This document shows positions 23,396-32,113 of a stretch of DNA of 64,000 bases, in pieces. Made by a program: the position numbers and the translations under genes. The notes under the pieces were generated by a model. That model did no database searches. It had not been told where the DNA came from and saw only the letters and a list, made by a program, of their open reading frames with translations. Source of the DNA: Bradyrhizobium elkanii WSM2783 (GTDB lineage Bacteria > Pseudomonadota > Alphaproteobacteria > Rhizobiales > Xanthobacteraceae); assembly GCF_000472865.1 (NCBI RefSeq), contig NZ_AXAP01000003.1:153227-217226 (forward strand). The letters are read 5' to 3'. How positions within the stretch are numbered: the first letter of the stretch is position 1; each line of letters begins with the position of its first letter.

Positions 23396-24757
23396 ATGAT
23401 CGGCGCCAGCATATCACGATGGACGATGAGCTACTTCGCGATGGCGATCGCCTGGCTGTTCGTCGCGCTGGCGTTGATGGTTGCGGGCGTCGGTTTTCCC
23501 GCGGCCGATCTGGCATCGCCGGACACGCTCGTCCTCGTGCACGTGGTCTGCATCGGATGGCTGAGCCTCGCAATGTGTGGCGCGCTGTTCCAGTTCGTGC
23601 CTGTGCTCGTGGCGAAGCCGCTGTTCTCGGAGAAGTGGGCTTTGCCTGCTCTGGGTCTTCTGACCGCCGGTCTCGCCTCGCTGCTCGCGGGCTTCCTGGC
23701 ATTGGGTGGTCGGCTGCCGGCCTGGCTGTGGCTGCTTCCGCTCGGCGCAGTCCTGCTGATCGCTGGATTCGGGCTGATCGTCGTCGATCTCGGGCTGACC
23801 GCATGGCTGCGGCCGGTGGGGCCGGCTCGCTTTGTCCTCGTTGGCTTGGCCTCGCTCTGTGTCACCGTCGCCTTCGGCGCGATGTTCGCGTTCGCGCTGG
23901 CGGGGTGGGCGGGATCGGCCGGGCAATCGATTCTGGCTGGCGGCGTGCCGTTGCACGCGATCGCCGGTCTTGGCGGCTGGCTGACGATGACGGCGATGGG
24001 CGTCAGTTACCGACTGTTGTCCATGTTCATGCTTTCGCCTGACGTCGACGACCGGAAAAGCGGCACGACGCTATTGGCCGGCGGGCTCGCGATCGCCGTC
24101 ACAGTGGTCGGTGGTGTGCTCGCGATCGAGGTCTTTGCCGGACTGAATGTCGCGCTATCGATAGCTGCCGTCCTTGGCCTCGTGACTGCGGCCCTATACG
24201 GGCGCGACGTGTTCGCAATCTTCCGCGCTCGCAAGCGGCGCCAGCTCGAGCTCAACACGCGGATGGCGACGCTGTCTTTCGCGAGCCTGGCGGCAACTGC
24301 GCTTCTGGGTGCAGCGCTTGTCGTGACCGGCGACTTTACCGCGCATGTCGGAGCGTTCGTCTTCCTCGCTGTCTTCGGCTGGCTGTCGGGCCTGGTCCTC
24401 GCCAAACTCTACAAGATCGTAGCTTTCCTGACCTGGCTCGAGACCTATGGTCCGGTGATGGGACGAACTCCGACTCCCCGCGTTCAGGACCTCGTCGCAG
24501 AGCGGAGGGCATCGAAGTGGTTCGTGATCTACTACGCGGCCGTCTGGACCGGAACGCTGATGCTGCTGGTCGACCAACCGTCGGGATTCCAAGCGGCTGC
24601 GATGGCGATGACGGCCGGAGTTATCGGCATCGTTCGCGAAGTGATCCGGACACGGCAGCTCGCTGATGTCGCGAACCCGCTGCGCTTTCCGGGCGGCGCC
24701 CGCGCGCCCCATCTGCTGTTTGCAAGAACTAAAACGAAACGGAGGGAAGAAGCATGA
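23396..24757 (+). CDS. Polytopic membrane protein of the denitrification island (NnrS/heme-copper-like)
   Basis: 453 residues with about twelve hydrophobic helices. Histidines sit inside or at the edge of helices in LVLVHVVCIGWLSLAMCG, GGVPLHAIAGLGGWLTMTAM and FTAHVGAFVFLAVFGWLSGL, a pattern like NnrS and heme-copper oxidase subunit I relatives that bind heme or metal in the membrane. I cannot assign a named family with certainty. It is preceded by two FNR-type boxes and overlaps the DUF2249 gene by 4 bp. Likely role: relief of NO stress or support of respiratory-complex maturation. The start could also be the ATG at 23426. Confidence 0.75.
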   Translation: MIGASISRWTMSYFAMAIAWLFVALALMVAGVGFPAADLASPDTLVLVHVVCIGWLSLAMCGALFQFVPVLVAKPLFSEKWALPALGLLTAGLASLLAGFLALGGRLPAWLWLLPLGAVLLIAGFGLIVVDLGLTAWLRPVGPARFVLVGLASLCVTVAFGAMFAFALAGWAGSAGQSILAGGVPLHAIAGLGGWLTMTAMGVSYRLLSMFMLSPDVDDRKSGTTLLAGGLAIAVTVVGGVLAIEVFAGLNVALSIAAVLGLVTAALYGRDVFAIFRARKRRQLELNTRMATLSFASLAATALLGAALVVTGDFTAHVGAFVFLAVFGWLSGLVLAKLYKIVAFLTWLETYGPVMGRTPTPRVQDLVAERRASKWFVIYYAAVWTGTLMLLVDQPSGFQAAAMAMTAGVIGIVREVIRTRQLADVANPLRFPGGARAPHLLFARTKTKRREEA

Positions 24758-25260
24758 CCGAATACATCGACGTAGATGTCCGTCCGATCCTGCGCACCGG
24801 CGGCGAGCCGTTCTCGGTCATCATGGCCGCAATCGAACGCCTGGAGCCAGGGAAGGGGCTCCGCCTTTACGCCACGTTCAAGCCGATCCCGCTATTCGCC
24901 GTGATGGCAGAGAGAGGGTTCATGCATTCCGAGCGCGCGCTCGACGGCGGCGAATGGGAAGTTCTGTTCACGCCGGCGGAGGCGACGGAGAACACGGCCG
25001 CTCCGAGCGGAACGCCGAGCTTCGACAATTGGCCGGAGCCCGCCGTGAAGCTCGACAATCGCGATCTCGATCCTCCTGAGCCTATGGTCCGGATCCTTGC
25101 GGCCGCCGAGAAACTGGGTCCCGGCGAGACTCTTTCCGCGCTGCTGCGCCGCGAGCCCGTCTTTCTGTTCCCGCAGCTCGAGAAGCGTGGATATCGCTGG
25201 CTCGGCGGGTTCACGCCTGACGGCGCGACCTACGAACTGACGGTGAGGGCTCCGTCATGA
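24754..25260 (+). CDS. Tandem DUF2249 protein
   Basis: 168 residues made of two similar halves (about 5-75 and 100-165), each with a TusA-like fold: DVRPILRTGGEPFSVIMAAI with KPIPLFAVMAERGF, and EPMVRILAAAEKLGPGE with EPVFLFPQLEKRGY. DUF2249 proteins accompany NO- and nitrite-respiration genes in many bacteria; their activity is unknown. Start and stop overlap both neighbours by 4 bp (ATGA), so the three genes form a tightly coupled unit. Confidence 0.82.
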   Translation: MTEYIDVDVRPILRTGGEPFSVIMAAIERLEPGKGLRLYATFKPIPLFAVMAERGFMHSERALDGGEWEVLFTPAEATENTAAPSGTPSFDNWPEPAVKLDNRDLDPPEPMVRILAAAEKLGPGETLSALLRREPVFLFPQLEKRGYRWLGGFTPDGATYELTVRAPS

Positions 25261-25571
25261 CAAGCGAACTCGCCAGCCGGATTCGGGACGCGCTGCGTGT
25301 CGTGATCGATCCCGAGCTCGGTCACAACATCGTCGATCTCGGCTTCGTCTATGACATCTCGGTCGTCGGAGACGCCGTCCGCATCACAATGACGGCGACC
25401 ACCCCGGGATGCCCCGCGACCGGTTTCCTGCAAGAAGGCGTGACGAGCTGTGTCGCGGAGGTGCCGGGCGTCGGCTCGGTCGATGTCGAGATGACGTTCG
25501 ATCCGCCGTGGACGCCAGAACGCATTGAGCCGGCCGTCCGCGACTCGCTCGGCTTCGCTACAGTCAATTGA
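25257..25571 (+). CDS. MIP18/DUF59-type metal-sulfur cluster assembly factor
   Basis: 104 residues of the DUF59 (SufT/PaaD-like) family: LRVVIDPELGHNIVDLGFVY, RITMTATTPGCPATGFLQ with the conserved Cys, and MTFDPPWTPERIEPAVRDSL. Such proteins help load Fe-S clusters. It is translationally coupled to the DUF2249 gene, and with the membrane protein forms a module likely devoted to building or repairing metal centres during denitrification. Last gene before the flagellar set. Confidence 0.85.
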   Translation: MTSELASRIRDALRVVIDPELGHNIVDLGFVYDISVVGDAVRITMTATTPGCPATGFLQEGVTSCVAEVPGVGSVDVEMTFDPPWTPERIEPAVRDSLGFATVN

Positions 25572-25628
25572 CCTCGGGAATATGACATCCCCGGCAAGGG
25601 ACGTCGCATTCACGACACGCGAACAGGT

Positions 25629-25664
25629 CGGCAAAAGTTGCTCGGTCCGGCAATTTTGATCCGG
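25629..25664. promoter_or_regulatory. Two GGCAA palindromic elements upstream of the flgE promoter (candidate activator sites)
   Basis: CGGCAAAAGTTGC (25629-25641) and CCGGCAATTTTGATCCGG (25647-25664) are two related imperfect palindromes 55-90 bp before the sigma54 core. They resemble the GGCA-type sites bound by FlbD in Caulobacter, but I could not check against a consensus. A short CCGGC/GCCGG hairpin (25661-25673) overlaps the second. Confidence 0.4.
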
Positions 25665-25716
25665 CTTCGCCGGTATCTCGCAGATTTATCTATCTGACTT
25701 CATTGTGCTTTTTCGT

Positions 25717-25732
25717 TGGCAGGCGGCTTGCA
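25717..25732 (+). promoter_or_regulatory. Sigma54 (-24/-12) promoter of flgE
   Basis: TGGCAGGCGGCTTGCA has the invariant GG (25718-25719) and GC (25730-25731) separated by 10 bp, plus TGGCA and TTGCA halves matching the RpoN consensus. Transcription would start near 25743, about 60 bp before flgE. Confidence 0.7.
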
Positions 25733-25805
25733 ACGATCGCAGCGGTTGCGGCCATGACACCCAAAACATCCCGGCGGCCGCCCGGATCCAATTGGAGATG
25801 ATGTA

Positions 25806-27665
25806 ATGGGTATCTTCGGCGCCCTGACCACGTCCGTCGCCGGACTGCGGGCAAACTCGTACGCGCTGGAAAACATTTCCGGTAACATCGCGAACTCGCA
25901 GACGACCGGCTTCAAGCGGATCGACACCAGCTTCCTTGATCTCATTCCAGACACTGGCACGAACGCACAGCTCGCCGGAAGCGTGGTTGCGAACTCGCGC
26001 AGCACCAACACGATTGCCGGCTCCGTTCAGTCGGCTTCGGTCTCCACCTACATGGCGATCAACGGCGACGGCTTCTTCGCCGTGCAAAAGCCGGGCAGCA
26101 TGTCCGACAACCAGCCGATATTCGACGGCGTCAACCGGTACACAAGGCGCGGCGACTTTACGCTGGACCAAAACGGATACCTCGTTAACGGTGCCGGCTA
26201 TTATCTCGAGGGCGTGAAGATTGATCCGACGACCGGAAATCCCGCCGGAAGTACGCCGGAAGTCCTGAGGTTCCAGAACGATTTCCTGCCGTCGCAAGCA
26301 ACCACCAAGATCGACTATCGCGCCAATCTCGCCAGCACCCCGCTGACAGCCAAGCGCCAAGCGTCAGTGCCAGGCTCGGAATTGCTGAGGCCTGCCGATT
26401 TTATATCCAATCCACGAACCCTTGGAACGGCCGCGACGCCGTTTGCCAACACACCCGTGACCGGTAATGCGCGGAACAACCTCGAGACGATCGCGAAACC
26501 TATTTCCGCAGCAACGTCCCTCGTGAGTGCGGCGGGCACGGATTCGCTCACGGCGGGCTTTGCCAGCGGTAACACTCTGGTGCTGAAGACCACCACGGGC
26601 GGTGTCACGACAACCGACACCATCTCATTCTATACTGGAGCCGCGCCCGCGCCTGTCGCCGGCACTACCTTTGTCGATCTCTCCACCGCGACGGTTGGAA
26701 GCCTTTTAACCACAATTGACGGTCTCACAGGCAATGCTTCGCCATCACCGGCGTCCAGCGTGTCGAGCACCGGCGCAATCACCTTGAATACGGGTACGGC
26801 AAATGACTTCAGCCTGGCCGCAGGTTCATCCGCATCGGCTGTCGCAGCGTTTCAAGCGCTGGGCTTCTCGGGCACCGTTGTAGGGATGCGCGCCGGCGGC
26901 GGGACAGCCGGCACCGGCGTCGTCATTGGCAGCGACAAGCAAGCCTTTCTGGATGAGTCGATCAGCGGGGGCGCGAGGACCGTGTATGACGGCAATGGCG
27001 CTCCGGTGAACCTGCAGTTCCGATGGGCCAAAGTCGAATCGTCCACCATGGGTGGGACGGACACCTGGAATCTCTTCTACCAGGTCAATTCCAACGCGAC
27101 CGGAAACACCGTTGCCTGGCAGAACGTCGGAACGGACTTCAAGTTTGGTCCGAACGGACAGATGCAGCCGGTGGTCAGTCAGATCACGCTGTCCGGGCTT
27201 ACCGTGGATGGGACCAGCCTCGGTAACGTCACAATGGCATTTGGCACCGGCGGACTAACGTCGTTTGCGGACACCAATGGCAACGTGCAGGTGAACCAAC
27301 TGCAGCAGGACGGTTACGCCGCGGGTCAACTGCAAAGCGTGTCGGTCAGCGACGAGGGACGTGTCGTCGGCACCTACTCGAACGGCCGCACCATCGATCT
27401 TGCGGAGGTCTCCATTGCTACCTTCAACGGCGCCAACTTCCTGAAGCGTGTCGACGGCGGCGCCTTTGAAGTGACCAACGAATCCGGAGACGCGCTCTAT
27501 GGGAAAGGCGGGAGCATTTCGGGCTCGTCGCTGGAATCGTCGAACACGGATATCGCCGACGAATTCACGAAATTGATCGTGACGCAGCAGGCCTATTCGG
27601 CGAACACCAAGGTGATCACGACAACGAACACGATGGTCCAGGATCTCCTCAACGTGATGCGGTAA
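25806..27665 (+). CDS. flgE: Flagellar hook protein FlgE
   Basis: 619 residues. The N-terminal rod motif TTSVAGLRANSYALENISGN-IANSQTTGFKR and the C-terminal LIVTQQAYSANTKVITTTNT are the conserved ends that pack in the hook core; the middle (about 200-480) is a Ser/Thr/Gly-rich variable domain exposed on the surface. Long FlgE proteins are normal in alphaproteobacteria. It forms the external hook joining basal body and filament. First of three genes; behind a sigma54 promoter, as in Caulobacter class III genes. Confidence 0.95.
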   Translation: MGIFGALTTSVAGLRANSYALENISGNIANSQTTGFKRIDTSFLDLIPDTGTNAQLAGSVVANSRSTNTIAGSVQSASVSTYMAINGDGFFAVQKPGSMSDNQPIFDGVNRYTRRGDFTLDQNGYLVNGAGYYLEGVKIDPTTGNPAGSTPEVLRFQNDFLPSQATTKIDYRANLASTPLTAKRQASVPGSELLRPADFISNPRTLGTAATPFANTPVTGNARNNLETIAKPISAATSLVSAAGTDSLTAGFASGNTLVLKTTTGGVTTTDTISFYTGAAPAPVAGTTFVDLSTATVGSLLTTIDGLTGNASPSPASSVSSTGAITLNTGTANDFSLAAGSSASAVAAFQALGFSGTVVGMRAGGGTAGTGVVIGSDKQAFLDESISGGARTVYDGNGAPVNLQFRWAKVESSTMGGTDTWNLFYQVNSNATGNTVAWQNVGTDFKFGPNGQMQPVVSQITLSGLTVDGTSLGNVTMAFGTGGLTSFADTNGNVQVNQLQQDGYAAGQLQSVSVSDEGRVVGTYSNGRTIDLAEVSIATFNGANFLKRVDGGAFEVTNESGDALYGKGGSISGSSLESSNTDIADEFTKLIVTQQAYSANTKVITTTNTMVQDLLNVMR

Positions 27666-27708
27666 TTGACACCGGGCGCGCACGTAACCGCTTGAGAGCA
27701 GTCTTGTC

Positions 27709-29601
27709 ATGAGTCTGAATGACGCCCTCGCCATCGCCATGTCCGGCCTTCGCGCCAATCAGGCGGCGATTTCGCTGGTCTCGTCGAACGTCGCCAATGC
27801 GGAAACGCCCGGCTACGTTCGCAAGACGGTCGACCAGGTCACGTCCTATGCCGGTGCGCATGGCAGCAACGTTGTCGTCGCCGGGATCAATCGTGAACTG
27901 GATCAATATATCCAGGCGCAGTTGCGCACGGAAACGTCGGGCGCGTCGTACGCCTCGCTTCGCTCGAACGTTCTGCAGCAACTGCAAAGCCTCTATGGAG
28001 ATCCGGGTTCAATCGGAACGCTGGAGAGCGCATTTAACAACCTCACGACGGCGCTGCAGGCGCTCAATACCAGCGCTGACAGCCAGTCGGCCCGAATAGG
28101 CGTTCTCAACGCGGCGTCGACGCTGACGCAACAACTGAACTCGATGACGCAAGGTATTCAAACCTTGCGCGGGACCGCAGAGACCGGCATCAAGGACTCG
28201 GTCACGACGGCGAACAATCTGCTCAAGCAGATAGCGTCAATCAACAACAAATTGATGGCTAATCCATCCGGCGGCACGTCTACCGATGCGTCGACCGCCG
28301 CATTGCTCGATCAACGCGATCAATATGTGAATCAGCTTTCAGAGCTGATGGACATCCGTGTCACGACCAATAGCGTCAACCAGGTCACGGTTTTTACCGG
28401 CTCCGGCATCCAGCTCGTGGGTAACGAAGCCGCGACCCTGTCGTTCAATGCTCAGGCCACCGTTGGTGCAAATACGACGTGGAGCAGCGATCCCAATCAG
28501 AGCCAGCTTGGCTCCGTCGTACTTGAGTTTCCGGGCAGCGGCGCATCGATCGATCTCACGGCTACCGGTGCGATCAAATCGGGCAAGATCGCGGCTTATA
28601 CCGAGCTACGAGACAAGACGTTAGTCACGGCACAGAACCAGCTCGACCAGTTTGCTGCGTCGCTGTCGAGCGCGTTGTCCGATCAGACAACAGCGGGCAC
28701 GCCGATAACGGGCTCGCCAGTCCCGGCCGGAACGCCTTCGGGGTTTGCGCTCGATATCTCGGGCATGAAATCCGGCAACGTCATCCATCTCACTTACACT
28801 GATGCGGCGACCAATCAGCAGCGCGAAATCTCCTTCGTGCGCGTTGATGACCCCGGCGTGCTGCCGTTGTCGAACGATACGACCGCGAATCCGAATGATC
28901 AGGTGATCGGGATCGATTTCTCCGGATCGTTCTCGTCGGTGCTCGATCAGCTCAATGCTGCACTGGGCGGCAGCGTCACATTCAGCGGAACAAGCACATC
29001 GCTGAGCGTTCTGAGCAATCCCGCTTTCGCCCGGATCGATAGCGCTTCGGTTACGGTCACCAAGAACCCGAATGCGTTGAACGATGGCAGCCCGCAGATC
29101 GCCCTCTTCACTGATAGCGGGGCACCTTACAGCGGTGCGATCAGCGCGTCCGGATCTCAGATAACGGGTCTTGCGGGACGCCTGACCGTCAACAGCGCGC
29201 TGATCAATGATCCTGCCAAGCTCGTGACGTACGGGAGTTCGACGCCCGCAGGAGACACCACACGGCCCTCGTTCATCCTCAATCAGCTAAGCAACGCGAG
29301 TTACACGTTCGGTGCGCAGAGCGGGGTTGGTAGTGCGAGCGCACCGTTCAAGGGCACGCTGCTCAGCTTCATGCGGCAATTCACCAGTCAGCAGGGGGCG
29401 GATGCCGACGCGGCGAAGCAGCTTGCCGATGGTCAGAACGTCGTGCTCAGCACGCTCCAGCAGAAGATGTCGACGTCCTCGGGCGTGAACATGGATGAAG
29501 AGATGGCGCATCTCTTGTCGTTACAGAATGCTTATTCGGCAAACGCGCGCGTGATGTCGGCGGTCAACGACATGTACAAAACTCTGATGCAGGTATTGTG
29601 A
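27709..29601 (+). CDS. flgK: Flagellar hook-associated protein FlgK (HAP1)
   Basis: 630 residues: N-terminal LAIAMSGLRANQAAISLVSS and NAETPGYVRKTVDQV, coiled-coil region around 140-200 (LLKQIASINNKLM), and C-terminal VNMDEEMAHLLSLQNAYSAN-ARVMSAVNDMYKTLMQVL. FlgK forms the first ring of the hook-filament junction. It starts 43 bp after flgE and precedes flgL by 7 bp, so one transcript is likely. Confidence 0.94.
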   Translation: MSLNDALAIAMSGLRANQAAISLVSSNVANAETPGYVRKTVDQVTSYAGAHGSNVVVAGINRELDQYIQAQLRTETSGASYASLRSNVLQQLQSLYGDPGSIGTLESAFNNLTTALQALNTSADSQSARIGVLNAASTLTQQLNSMTQGIQTLRGTAETGIKDSVTTANNLLKQIASINNKLMANPSGGTSTDASTAALLDQRDQYVNQLSELMDIRVTTNSVNQVTVFTGSGIQLVGNEAATLSFNAQATVGANTTWSSDPNQSQLGSVVLEFPGSGASIDLTATGAIKSGKIAAYTELRDKTLVTAQNQLDQFAASLSSALSDQTTAGTPITGSPVPAGTPSGFALDISGMKSGNVIHLTYTDAATNQQREISFVRVDDPGVLPLSNDTTANPNDQVIGIDFSGSFSSVLDQLNAALGGSVTFSGTSTSLSVLSNPAFARIDSASVTVTKNPNALNDGSPQIALFTDSGAPYSGAISASGSQITGLAGRLTVNSALINDPAKLVTYGSSTPAGDTTRPSFILNQLSNASYTFGAQSGVGSASAPFKGTLLSFMRQFTSQQGADADAAKQLADGQNVVLSTLQQKMSTSSGVNMDEEMAHLLSLQNAYSANARVMSAVNDMYKTLMQVL

Positions 29602-29608
29602 GGCAGCC

Positions 29609-31174
29609 ATGACGATATCCGGGGTTAGTCAACGCACATCCTACATCGGCTCGGGCATTCTCGATTTGCGCAGTCAGCTTGATACGCTGACGCAGCAACT
29701 CGCGTCCGGCAAGATCTCCAATACTTACGCGGGGCAGGGTAGTGGTCGCAGTCTTGCGATCGCGCTACGCGCGCAGATCACAGGGATAGGAGCCTATTCC
29801 GATACTGCGACCAATCTGAACACGCGCATTGGTGTCACTAACCTTTCACTGCAGCAGTTGGTGAAGATCGGGTCGGAAGTGAAGGGCGCCGCCGTCAGCG
29901 CAAGCTCGGATCTCGACGATGCGGGTCATACCTCGGGGCAGAAGACCGCATTGCTCGACTTCACCGATTCAGTCGACATGCTCAACGCGAAGTCAGGCGA
30001 TCGCTATCTGTTTTCCGGCCGTGCTACGGATACCGCCCCTGTGGCATCGGCCGATGAGATCATGAACGGTCGTGGCGCGCAGGTAGCCGGACTGAAGCAG
30101 GTCATCGCCGAGCGAAAGATCGCTGATCTCGGTGTCAATCAGAACGGTCGCGTCGGCAGTGCCGTCGGTGCGCCGGCAACTTCAGTTGTTCTCACCGAGG
30201 AGGATGCAACACCGGCGCCTCCGCAGCAGGCGCAGCCGTTCGGGATCAAGCTCACCGGCGTATCCACAAATATAACGGGCGCTACTGTCACCCAGCCCGT
30301 CGACCTGCCCGCGACTGTTCCGCCGGCGCCACCGGCGACACCGGTGCAGAAGTCCATGTCGGTCGATCTTGGCGCGACCAATCCGAAGCCGGGTGACCAG
30401 GTCAAGTTCACCTTCACCATGCCCGATGGCACCAAGGAAGATATCGTCATGACGGCATCGAACACCACGCCGCTTGCCGCCAACAGCTTCCTGATTGGTG
30501 CCGATACCACTGCGACCGCGGCCAACCTGAACACGGCGCTCGGGACCTCGATGAAGAATTTGGCGAACGGTCCGATGGTGGCGGCGTCGGCGATGGAAGC
30601 CGGTGAGAACTTTTTCGATCAACCTCCGCTGCGCGTCGGGACGACGCCGCTTGCGTCGGCCACCACGCTTGTGGCCGGCACTCCCGACAACACCGTGATC
30701 TGGTACAACGGCGAACAGAATACTGCGGCGAACGGACCGGCGCGCGGATCGGCGGTAGCCCAGATCGATACATCCATCACGGTGCAGTATGGCGCCAGAG
30801 CCGACGAACCGGCATTGCGGTCGCAACTGCAGACAGTGGCAGTGTTTGCGGCCGTAACCACGTCGGCAACGGATCCCTATGCGAATGCCCAGGTTACTGC
30901 GCTCAACCAGCGCGTCGCAAACAGTTTGGCGACGGTGCCGGGGACCACGATTGAAAATATCCAGGCCGACTTCGCCGGCGCGCAGGGCTCGATCAAAGCG
31001 GCTACCGATCGGCAGGTTCAGACCAAGGCGATGGCCCAAACGATGCTGGATTCGATCGAAGGCATCAATGACGACGAAGTCGCGACCAAAATCCTGGCAC
31101 TGCAGACTGCACTGCAGGCGTCTTATCAAACGACATCGATGCTTTACCAGATGAGTCTGGTCAAGTTCCTCTAA
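29609..31174 (+). CDS. flgL: Flagellar hook-associated protein FlgL (HAP3)
   Basis: 521 residues with flagellin-like N-terminus (ILDLRSQLDTLTQQLASGKI) and C-terminus (DSIEGINDDEVATKILALQT and YQTTSMLYQMSLVKFL). A proline/alanine-rich linker (PATVPPAPPATPVQ) around residues 230-245 introduces an inserted domain, which makes the protein longer than enterobacterial FlgL (about 320 residues). Second ring of the hook-filament junction. Its stop codon overlaps the convergent IclR gene by 4 bp. Confidence 0.9.
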   Translation: MTISGVSQRTSYIGSGILDLRSQLDTLTQQLASGKISNTYAGQGSGRSLAIALRAQITGIGAYSDTATNLNTRIGVTNLSLQQLVKIGSEVKGAAVSASSDLDDAGHTSGQKTALLDFTDSVDMLNAKSGDRYLFSGRATDTAPVASADEIMNGRGAQVAGLKQVIAERKIADLGVNQNGRVGSAVGAPATSVVLTEEDATPAPPQQAQPFGIKLTGVSTNITGATVTQPVDLPATVPPAPPATPVQKSMSVDLGATNPKPGDQVKFTFTMPDGTKEDIVMTASNTTPLAANSFLIGADTTATAANLNTALGTSMKNLANGPMVAASAMEAGENFFDQPPLRVGTTPLASATTLVAGTPDNTVIWYNGEQNTAANGPARGSAVAQIDTSITVQYGARADEPALRSQLQTVAVFAAVTTSATDPYANAQVTALNQRVANSLATVPGTTIENIQADFAGAQGSIKAATDRQVQTKAMAQTMLDSIEGINDDEVATKILALQTALQASYQTTSMLYQMSLVKFL

Positions 31175-31944
31175 GGGAGAGACTCAATTTTCTTCTCGAT
31201 CGCGAGTGCCGCCTCCAGCAAAATCTCGGCGACTTCTTGCTCTCGGCGTGGTCCGAGTCTCGTGCGAACGGCTGATACGGTGATCGCCGCGGCCGGCTGG
31301 CGATCGGGGGTCTTGATCCAGGTGGACAGCGATTTCGTTCCCTGCACCAGACCGGCCTCGCGCAGATTATAGCCTCTGCGCTTGGCCAAGGCGATTTGTG
31401 AAAGCACCGTCGCCACGCTGGTGCGATACCCGGCAAACCGCACTTCATTGGCAGTCACGATCTTGCGTGCGTCGGGCATCGGCATCGCGGCAAGAATCGC
31501 AACACCTGCACTGCTGACGCCGAGCGGACGTCTGGCGCCGACTTCGATCGACAGCACCTGGATCGGATAGAAGCCGATCCTGCGATCGACGCATAGCGTA
31601 TCATTGCCGGTACGTACCGTCAGGAACAATGTGTCGCCGACCCGCTGCGAGGTTCGCGCCAGGATATCGTCCGCTGCGGCAAGCAGGGGTGAACGCGAGG
31701 GGCGCGCCAGCGCCAATTCCGGCACCTGTCCGCCGATCGCATAGCGGCCGGTCTTCTCGTGCCGTTCGACGATGCCTTCCTCGATCAGCACGTGAACGAT
31801 CCGGTGCACCGTCGGCCGCGTCAGCCCGGTCGCCTGCACCACTTCGGTAAGCGGTACTCCGCTCTCCCTGCCAGCGGCGAGGATGCGCAGCACCATCAGC
31901 GCTCGCCGGATCGCCTGGGCACCTTGCCTCGGTTCCGTGGTCAT
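31171..31944 (-). CDS. IclR-family transcriptional regulator
   Basis: 257 residues: winged HTH (AIRRALMVLRILAAGRESGV, TEVVQATGLTRPTVHRIVHV) and the IclR effector domain (GVSSAGVAILAAMP, GYNLREAGLVQGTKSLSTWI, AAAITVSAVRTRLG). The ATG at 31944 is chosen because the protein then starts a few residues before the HTH; upstream in-frame codons would add 40 unrelated residues and cross the operator. It diverges from the catabolic genes that begin at 32114 and is the likely controller of that cluster, with a perfect palindrome next to its start codon. Confidence 0.88.
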   Translation of the reverse strand: MTTEPRQGAQAIRRALMVLRILAAGRESGVPLTEVVQATGLTRPTVHRIVHVLIEEGIVERHEKTGRYAIGGQVPELALARPSRSPLLAAADDILARTSQRVGDTLFLTVRTGNDTLCVDRRIGFYPIQVLSIEVGARRPLGVSSAGVAILAAMPMPDARKIVTANEVRFAGYRTSVATVLSQIALAKRRGYNLREAGLVQGTKSLSTWIKTPDRQPAAAITVSAVRTRLGPRREQEVAEILLEAALAIEKKIESLP

Positions 31945-31950
31945 GGCTTG

Positions 31951-31969
31951 CTGTCCATAATGTGGACAG
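31951..31969. promoter_or_regulatory. Perfect palindrome, likely IclR operator
   Basis: CTGTCCATAATGTGGACAG has 7-bp arms and a 5-bp centre, starting 7 bp upstream of the iclR start codon within the divergent intergenic space (31945-32113). IclR proteins usually bind such 15-20 bp palindromes; binding here would block the regulator's own translation start region. Confidence 0.6.
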
Positions 31970-32113
31970 AATTGGCGCAAAGCCGTCGACAAGTAAAGCC
32001 CGCTCGCCGAATGATCTCGCATCGCATCGAGGCGTCGGCTAGACGATCCCGATCGGACACTCAACGAGAACAGGGTGGAGACCTCATCCGCCGCGGCTTT
32101 GGGAGGATGTCAC

